Position numbers and translations under genes: made by a program. Below, in pieces: positions 57,192 to 64,000 of a stretch of 64,000 nucleotides of DNA. Position 1 is the stretch's first letter. Each line of letters opens with the position of its first letter. Source of the stretch: Ananas comosus (lineage: Eukaryota; Streptophyta; Magnoliopsida; Poales; Bromeliaceae). The notes beneath the pieces are model-generated. The model searched no databases. It was given only the letters and a program-made list of their open reading frames with translations, and had not been told where the DNA came from. The stretch lies in the NCBI RefSeq assembly GCF_001540865.1, contig NC_033633.1, positions 2,795,865 to 2,859,864 on the forward strand, given 5' to 3'.

Positions 57192-57217
57192 AAACGATTT
57201 AAAAATTCAACGTTCAA

Positions 57218-57243
57218 TTTCGCCCGCCAAATCTCCCGCGGGA
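57218..57243 (+). promoter_or_regulatory. E2F-like sites of the CDC45 promoter
   Basis: TTTCGCCCGCCAAA (57218-57231) and TCTCCCGCGGGA (57232-57243) lie back to back. The first fits the E2F/DP consensus (TTTSSCGC-type) on both strands, the second contains a CCCGCGGG core. Plant CDC45 genes are known S-phase, E2F-regulated genes. They lie about 630-655 bp upstream of the ATG, with the leader starting probably near 57350. Confidence 0.7.
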
Positions 57244-57381
57244 CTAATCCGAAAAAAAAAAAGAAAATGCCTTTCGAATTTTGAATCATTTCGAAAAAAA
57301 AAAAGAAAAAAAAATTTCCCCTCCTCCGTTTCAAAACACCTCCTCTTCATCTTCTTCTTCTTCGACCACACCCAAATCCTG

Positions 57382-57382
<1 letters not shown>

Positions 57383-57433
<51 letters not shown>
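57383..57433. repeat. (CT)n microsatellite in the CDC45 leader
   Basis: About 25 CT units, probably within or just upstream of the 5' UTR. Downstream, CTTTCGA|GTACGT (about 57478) and GTTCAG|GTACTT (about 57545) are possible donors of a 5' UTR intron. A short upstream frame (ATG at 57527, nine codons) precedes the main ATG. Confidence 0.9.
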
Positions 57434-57435
<2 letters not shown>

Positions 57436-57871
57436 CCCTCACAGATCATCCTCTCACTGGCGGCGCCTCCCTTTCGAGTACGTTCCCGCGCCTCCTTTCC
57501 TATGTAGCATCAGATCATTCCCTTTGATGGATTCGCGGGGTTCAGGTACTTTTTAGATCCTTTTCCCCTCTAAGTTCTTGTGCGAACTCCAATTTTGAGC
57601 TGAGGAGTTGCTCAATCGCCTGTTTGAAACTAGGTTGTTTGTTTTCCCCAAATTTCTTGGCTTTTTGCCGTTCATGGCTGTTTCGAGGTGCAAATCGTTG
57701 GATCTGGCCGGTTTTAGGGCGATTTCGAAGGGGCTATGAAGGGTTTCTGGTAGATTGATTCAAATTTGGTTGCTGTTTGGTGAAAAATCGGATCTTGGAA
57801 CCTTCTGGAAGCTCCTTTCCATTTTTTTCCCCCACCCTCGATGTTTCCTTACAAACCCTAATTGAGGAATT

Positions 57872-59656
57872 ATGGTGAGGGAGCTCCGTCTCGAGTCGTT
57901 CTACTCACGGCTACGCGACGCTGCCTCCGCCTCGTCTTCTTCCCCTCTCCTAATTTTTCCGTCAGCCTCGGATGCCGATTCGCTCTGTGCCCTAAAGATC
58001 CTGACCCACGTCCTCTCTTCCGATTCCATCCGCTACTCTGTGTATCCTGTATCTTCGTTCACCGAGATCGACAAACTCATTAGCCTCAATCTCCGCTCAT
58101 CTGATCAGACCCTCTCTCTCCTGCTCCTTAATTGGGGTTGCCACCGCGACCTTCGTAGGTTACTAAATCTCGGCTCTGAAACCCGCGTCTTTGTGATCGA
58201 TAGCCACCGACCCATTCACTTGCACAACCTCAGCGAAAATAACAACCGGGTTGTTGTTCTCTATACACAAGAAGATGAGCACCAGGCCGATCTGGCGTAT
58301 GACTTTGATGTGTCGGCATTAGCTAATGCATCCGATCTTAATAGTGATGATGAGTTTGATGAGAATAGTGACAGCGATGAAGAGAGTGATACTGAGAATG
58401 ATGAGGAGGATGGCAATGGTGGACGAAATAGCAAGCGGCGAAGGTTGTCCAGTGAATCTGAAACAGACCCAGTTAAGCTTTTCGGGAAGTTGAAAGCTGA
58501 GTATTACAAGTTGGGCACTTTCCACGGAAGGCCTTCGGGTTGCATATTGTTTGAGTTGGCTCATTTGTTAAGGAAGAACACTAATGAGTTGCTTTGGCTA
58601 GCTTGTGTCTCTCTTACTGATCAGTTTGTTCACGAAAGGCTGACGAATGAGAGGTATCAAGCCGGGGTGATGGAACTCGAACAACATATAAACAGTTCTG
58701 GTAATTTGGATATGGTTAGTTCAGTCACACTAAAAGATGGTACTAAGATTCAGGCTCCTGAGAACTCTCGTATAGCCTACGAAGATGAACCGAGGCTTAT
58801 GCTATTGAGGGAGTGGAATTTATTTGATTCAATGCTTTGTTCCTCCTATATAGCTACCAAGCTCAAGACTTGGAGCGACAATGGGCTGAAAAAGCTGAAG
58901 CTTTTGCTTGCCAGGATGGGCTTTCCCCTTGTGGACTGCCAGAAGAAGTTCCAGTACATGAGCATGGAAGTTAAGCAGAAAATGAAAGACGAGTTCGAAC
59001 GGTTCTTACCAGAGTATGGACTCACTGAGTTCTATTACAGAAGCTTTTTGAGAATACATGGTTATTGCTCGAAAGTATCAGCCGCAGATGTAGTGTATGG
59101 AGTCACAGCATTGCTTGAATCTTCTGCAGAACCAAAAGAATCATCTGCCGCTGAGCAGTTTTGGGTAGCTTACTCTGCTTTGTCGTTGAATAATGTTGAT
59201 CAACTAAGGAAAGGGATGCAGTGTGCAATTGATATACAGAGAGCTATTCTTAGGCAAGGGAGCTCTGCAGTTACTAAGACTGGGTTTATAAGAAGTGGGA
59301 GAAAATTTCGGTGGGTGAAGCTTGAAGACCCAGTTGACACAAAAAAATTAGGTCATCCGCAAGCCCTTACAAAGTTTTGTTTCTTCTTAATGGATGCTTT
59401 GAAAGAGAGAGGTGCGAAAATGAAGCCGCTGATTTGTGCCTGCTTGGCTAAGGAGCCAGAGAAAGTTCTTATTGTTGGAGTGTGCGGGAAGCCGCGTCTT
59501 GGGGCCATAGAAGGTAACTCGTTTGGTCTTGCTTTTAAAACTGCAGCGGAGGAAATCGGTGCGGATTATTTTCATGAATTGTTTGAGTCTTCTTGGATAG
59601 TTTTGGATACTGTGGCTGTTAGTTCTTTCATGATCAGGTTGACTGAAAAGCTTTGA
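57872..59656 (+). CDS. CDC45: CDC45, DNA replication helicase cofactor
   Basis: An intronless gene of 594 residues, the usual length for plant CDC45. CDC45 joins MCM2-7 and GINS to form the CMG helicase that unwinds DNA at replication forks in the nucleus. The N-terminal half is a degenerate DHH/RecJ-like fold: LIFPSASDADSLCALKIL (27-44), LLLNWGCHRDL (84-94) and VFVIDSHRPIHLHN (106-119). An acidic linker (158-180) with a basic nuclear signal SKRRRL (187-192) follows. Then come FHGRPSGCILFELAHLLR (217-234), LLWLACVSLTDQF (240-252) and the C-terminal part ending MIRLTEKL. The ATG at 57872 starts the conserved N-terminus (MVRELRLESFYSRLRDA). E2F-like sites lie upstream. A GTAAGT donor begins two bases after the stop codon. 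Confidence 0.97.
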   Translation: MVRELRLESFYSRLRDAASASSSSPLLIFPSASDADSLCALKILTHVLSSDSIRYSVYPVSSFTEIDKLISLNLRSSDQTLSLLLLNWGCHRDLRRLLNLGSETRVFVIDSHRPIHLHNLSENNNRVVVLYTQEDEHQADLAYDFDVSALANASDLNSDDEFDENSDSDEESDTENDEEDGNGGRNSKRRRLSSESETDPVKLFGKLKAEYYKLGTFHGRPSGCILFELAHLLRKNTNELLWLACVSLTDQFVHERLTNERYQAGVMELEQHINSSGNLDMVSSVTLKDGTKIQAPENSRIAYEDEPRLMLLREWNLFDSMLCSSYIATKLKTWSDNGLKKLKLLLARMGFPLVDCQKKFQYMSMEVKQKMKDEFERFLPEYGLTEFYYRSFLRIHGYCSKVSAADVVYGVTALLESSAEPKESSAAEQFWVAYSALSLNNVDQLRKGMQCAIDIQRAILRQGSSAVTKTGFIRSGRKFRWVKLEDPVDTKKLGHPQALTKFCFFLMDALKERGAKMKPLICACLAKEPEKVLIVGVCGKPRLGAIEGNSFGLAFKTAAEEIGADYFHELFESSWIVLDTVAVSSFMIRLTEKL

Positions 59657-62600
59657 TGTAAGTCTAATCCTCATTTATTTGCAGTATATTGATGTTAGAT
59701 GTCTATTTTAACATTCATTCTTTTCAATGCTAAAATGGAGATTGCTCAATTCAGTGTCACAAACATTGCCGGTGTAAAATCTGTTGCTGCTAACAACTAA
59801 AGAAAGCACATCCCTGTTAGGGTTGGCAAATGTAGACTATTCAACTTGTGCCAATAAACATAGTTGTATTGAATATTCTGAGTCTGGAATGAAAGAATAG
59901 CTCCCATTTAAGCTATACTTGTCTAACTATTACTATTAAGCAAGATGATTGTTTATTTTTCTTCTTCCTTTTTTCTCTTTTATTTATTTATTTTTATGAT
60001 TGTCTGCTGTGTAAGTTCACCAAGTGTGTGTGTTTAACAACAAGAGGAGGAGAGAACAAATCTGGATGCATATCTTAATTTGTTGATATGTATTGTATAC
60101 ATGGTTACATGGACATATATGCGGTATTTGATGACTTACATGATTTGCTGCTATATGAGCTTTGTTTTTTTGTAGCCTCTTCTGCATCAATGGAAGTGGA
60201 ATGCTGGTGCTGTTTTACTCATATCTATACTTCACTTTGTGTGGTGCGGGCTTAGCCCTGTAAGTTCATTAAGTAAGAACAATCGATAAAATGATAAAGT
60301 TGTCCTGTTGCAGGCCATATGGTGGCCCAAGCTATAAGATAGACAATGAAAACAGAAATACAACTAAAATAAAACAAAACAATATATTATTCTTAATACC
60401 TTGTCTGATTTGTGACCTGTAACTTATGTTATTCTACTTCGTCATAGACCTGTGATTCCTTCCCATACTTTCTAATGGTAGGCTTCCAAATAATATACAC
60501 AAGTTATTTAATAAATTATAATTGTGGCGCATAGCAATAAGATCTGTTAGCTGGTGGATTGGTATGTGAATTTTCGAGCAGAAGGTATTATTTACTTTTT
60601 CTTAGTCCTTGAGTTACTCAGTAGATCCAATGATCTCTTCATTTTGATCAAAATTACTGGACATTAGTTATGTAAATCTTATCGGGGTTAAGTTACATTT
60701 CCCACATTTTTGTCATTAGATCTATTCACGTTCTCTCGTTTTTGTCAAAGTAATATAAGATGCATTTTTTATCTTAGTTTTCTCTGGTTGCTTTCCAATT
60801 CTGTGAATTTACCTGACTACTATTTGAATACTTACTGATATTAATTTTGTTTTAATTCTGTTATTGAGGTGATTCTCACCTAAGAAGATACTCGTTCCCT
60901 TATGATTACCATTTGTAACTATATGACATCATCATGAGAATTAAAACTTATCCTGGTTTCACTGAAGTACAAGCAAGCGAGCTGTGAGAGCTTTACAAAT
61001 ACCACTATGGGTTGGTTTGGTTTCCTGACTGATGATCAGTCTCAGTGCATTTAGTTCCTCAGTCGTAGCACTACTCCCTCCTTTAGCATATCTTTATGCA
61101 ATAGCTCCTAATTAATTCTAATGTTTTGCGTTCAAAATATTCCTTCACTCTATTGAATTGTGTATCTAGCTGCTAATGTAATTATAGCACACTGCCTGAA
61201 CATGCAGAGTAATGCTTTTCTTAGTTATGCGAAACTAAAAATTCTATCCCTAATCCCTCCCTGCATTATTTCTGTGAAATACTACAATACAAACTACTAA
61301 TTAAGTTTTTAGATTGATCTTTGACATTTGCTATATGTTTTGTTTTTTTTCTTTTATGCTTTACTTGTTTTATTGGGTTCTTTGAAAAATGTAGTGTTGT
61401 CTTGTCTTCTCTTGCAAGAGGCTCTAACTTTAGCTTTAGCCTTTCTCCCTTTCAAGGCACTTAACACCTTTTCATCCTTTCTTATTGCTGTACTACGTAG
61501 TCTCCTTGGCCCTTGCGCATGTCAGAAGCCATCTTGATTGGTTTTTTTCACAATTTATCTCTGCAGGAGCTTAACCTAATTTTCATTGGAAAATGTCAGT
61601 TATTATTTTATCTTATCTTGTGATGCAACACTTCTACCTTAGCATCACATATTTCTTGTGGACATCTTCTTTCATCTTGAGAATACAAGTGGACATAAAT
61701 TTGGCTACCCATCTTTGCATACGTCTTGTGGAACAGCAAATAGTCTGGTCCAAAAACACTTTCACTAAGCACCGTACCATTAGCTGTTGTTTTTTCTTGT
61801 GTTTAGACTGAAGTAACTCCAATGTTGTATTTTTGTAATACATTTTCTCTTTGCAATAGCAAAGAGGAGAAGCATCACATCACTACATTAACCCTCTATC
61901 ATTGCTTTAGTTCCCCTCACACTTTAGTGTTGAGACACCGAGTGTATCTTCTTACTTGGCGTAGCAAGGTTGTAACATCAACTTAGAGAGCGAATGTACA
62001 ACGGGGCAACTAAAAGAACGTAGAAGCATATACACTTACCAATCTTTTGAAAAGTTGAAAGCTGGCCTGTTATAATAATGCACTCAATAATGGTGAGAGT
62101 TCATTGATGGATGATGCTTCTATAGAATTCACATGGGTGTCATCCTCTTGCTGTCTCTATCAAGTATTCTTTGGGTTTGTGTAAACTGTAAAGTAGGAAA
62201 CTGCGACAAGTTACCAACCAAGGATGAGTCAGGGCTCCCACAATTTATTCAAGACGTAAGAAGTAGTTAATATGCTGTTGTGTACTGGGGAGTACAACTA
62301 TTGTTAAGAATATCCTTTTGAACGAAAAGAAGTAAAGACGTGGATACTGCAAAGAGAAAGCTCAGCCAAAAAATAATTTCTTGTAATTGGAATGTAACTT
62401 GTTAACCGATTCGTAAGAACCATACACCGACAATTTCTAGCATGTGCAAAAGATCAAAATAATTGAAAACATTTTATTTCTGTTTTGTTTTGTCTTTTTG
62501 ATAGATGATTTTTTCCGTAATGTCCCTTTTAGAAAAGAGGAGAATTGGTGAATTGTAAACAATCTTTAGTAAGAAAAAGAATTTGAATTTCTTTTTTATT

Positions 62601-62935
62601 TTTTTTAATATAAAGGTGGAATTGACTAGATTGATTGGTGGCCGTTAATTTAACAGCATTTGAGTTTTAGAAGGTCGAATTGACTAGATTGATCGGATGA
62701 CAATTAATTTAACAGCATTTGAGTTTTAGGGACCGATTTTTCCATAAGACTAAGATTAAAGAAGGCATCATGTATTACAATTTGTATTTTCTCATGAGAA
62801 TTAAGATGGTGGCAAAAAAGGACTGACAGATACCAGTGATGTTTGATGATGAAATGAAACTTGTCTTTTGTCTGTTTTAGTGTTTAATGTGATGCAAAGC
62901 TTGTCTTTTATCTCTATTGTTGTTTTTCTGTTTAG
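59657..62935 (+). other. Downstream region of CDC45 with splice-like signals
   Basis: GTAAGT (59658-59663) follows the TGA by one base. An 84-bp exon-like block, 60176-60259, is bounded by TTTTTTTGTAG and CCCT|GTAAGTT. It is open in one frame (PLLHQWKWNAGAVLLISILH...). The rest is T-rich and intron-like, with no other coding signal. I infer either a spliced 3' UTR of CDC45 or introns of an overlapping transcript. Ordinary intergenic DNA is also possible. Confidence 0.35.
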
Positions 62936-63332
62936 GGGGATGTGACAAGCAGAACCAGTCAATTTGTACCAATTTTTTGTGGCAACGGACGAGAAATTGC
63001 CATTCTCCGTGTGAAAGAAAATGGTGGAATTGAAGTTTGCATTAGATATGAAGTTTGCGTTAGATTAGATGGGTGGTAAGCATTCATCGTCAATTCATTT
63101 TCAAGTGACGATTATCACAGAAAAGGTTGTAGTCTCTGTTGTTAATACGATGATAGCAACTGCAGCTTGTAGGTATTATGCCTTGTCAAACAAGCTGGTC
63201 CGTAATCTATGCTTAAGATTTATTTGCCATGATGGGATGGAAAATTTGCATAAAAATTTATTGGGTGGACCCCTTTGTGTTGATTTTACTTCATTGCAGA
63301 CGGGTAAAATAGTATGTTTCTTGAAATCTTAG
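62936..63332 (+). other. Exon-like stretch downstream of CDC45, unrecognised
   Basis: After TTTTTCTGTTTAG a frame of 47 codons reads GDVTSRTSQFVPIFCGNG... with good codon texture and ends TAA near 63075, where GGTG|GTAAGC could be a donor. Acceptor-like sites follow at 63120 (TTATCACAG) and about 63300 (TTCATTGCAG). No family is recognised. It may be the last exon of a transcript starting at or after CDC45. Confidence 0.3.
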
Positions 63333-64000
63333 TTAGAATTTTGTATACTAGTAAAGGCATGGATGCCATCGTCGTGAGCTGTTAGGAAAGTGCAAAATTA
63401 GTAGTGTGGAATCTTTACTACCATATGTTAATATTGAAATGTATCAGCTGAGCAGGAGCTAGGGCCGACTAGATATAAAAGCTTTTCTACGAGGAATTTG
63501 GTACAATTTCATTCCAAAGTAGAAAAATGTGGAAATATTTTGCTCTTCTTTATGCCCAATATTCAGAATGTTATTGTAATAGTTATTTTCATGACTCATA
63601 CGCTAACTTTATTCATGTCTTGATCACTAGTTAAGAACCTCAGCAATGACAATTTCCTTTATAACTTGAGGGAGTTGGGAGTTGGATCTGCATTCATGGG
63701 CCACTTTACATATATCTTTTCGTATGTGTGTACTGGTACATGTACATTCGTATGTATGCATGCAAAAACATACAAAGGCATGTAGTTGCACATCTACACG
63801 CAACCTTACATACATGCACACAAAAATGGATTTACCGTTGTACAAAATAACTAATTTTCTACCTATTGGCTGACGATTACTTGTTTATTAGGTACACCAT
63901 ACAACACTTGCACATTGTATTAAAGTCATTTACCAATGAAGTTCTTTCGTTCCATTATTGAGGAACAAGTTATCTGTGAACATCTGATACAGTATTTGTT
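63333..64000. other. Intergenic DNA to the window edge
   Basis: No gene is seen. 63700-63830 is rich in TGTATG/CATACA phrases (alternating purine-pyrimidine), which open short frames on both strands without meaning. Confidence 0.5.

Noticed and set aside
63682..63873. Cys/His-rich short frame (MCVLVHVHSYVCMQ-like)
   Set aside because: It arises from alternating TG/CA simple sequence and is open on both strands.
1..64000. A defence island, biosynthetic gene cluster or other multi-gene system
   Set aside because: The three secure genes are unrelated housekeeping or regulatory plant genes separated by tens of kilobases of transposon debris.

Overview
This is a plant nuclear window. It has spliced genes, plant-type promoters with TATA boxes and (CT)n leaders, and a dense layer of plant transposable elements: a Ty3 retrotransposon, TRIMs including a Cassandra element with 5S-derived LTRs, tRNA-derived SINEs, and hAT- and Mutator-type miniature elements. 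The mini zinc finger gene is very GC-rich while the intergenic DNA is AT-rich, which suggests a monocot; this is an inference and I cannot name the species.

Only three protein genes are secure. (1) A GT47/exostosin-family glycosyltransferase resembling the ARAD group, on the minus strand at 11830-15464, with two coding exons and 480 residues. (2) A mini zinc finger (MIF) protein at 44490-44792, plus strand, 100 residues, with a ZF-HD dimerisation domain and no homeodomain. (3) The replication-fork helicase factor CDC45 at 57872-59656, plus strand, intronless, 594 residues, with E2F-like sites upstream. They act separately (Golgi cell-wall glycan synthesis, transcription-factor inhibition, DNA replication) and nothing suggests joint function. 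Weaker candidates are an unrecognised transcription unit at about 9.8-11 kb, a degenerate gene-like stretch at 18.7-19.5 kb, and spliced-looking exons downstream of CDC45.

Layout: 1-3.2 kb is retroelement-derived sequence with a likely PPT/LTR junction at 1691. From 3.2 to 9.4 kb lies a decayed Tat-like Ty3 element on the minus strand, with one LTR and a polyprotein cut off inside RNase H. The unknown transcript and the glycosyltransferase occupy 9.7-16.2 kb. From 16.3 to 43 kb there is gene-poor, AT-rich DNA built from small elements, often nested: a candidate solo LTR carrying a 17-bp GTACCGGTAC array inside a Mutator-type element, and a Cassandra TRIM inside an older LTR copy. The MIF gene sits at 44.3-45 kb, with more miniature elements and TRIMs from 46 to 57 kb. 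The CDC45 locus starts at 57.2 kb, with a miniature element ending 26 bp before its E2F sites.

I found no convincing undescribed biological system. The observations most worth checking are the possible spliced 3' UTR of CDC45, the GTACCGGTAC array, the nested Cassandra insertion and the unrecognised transcription unit. All element boundaries were read by eye and may be off by several bases.
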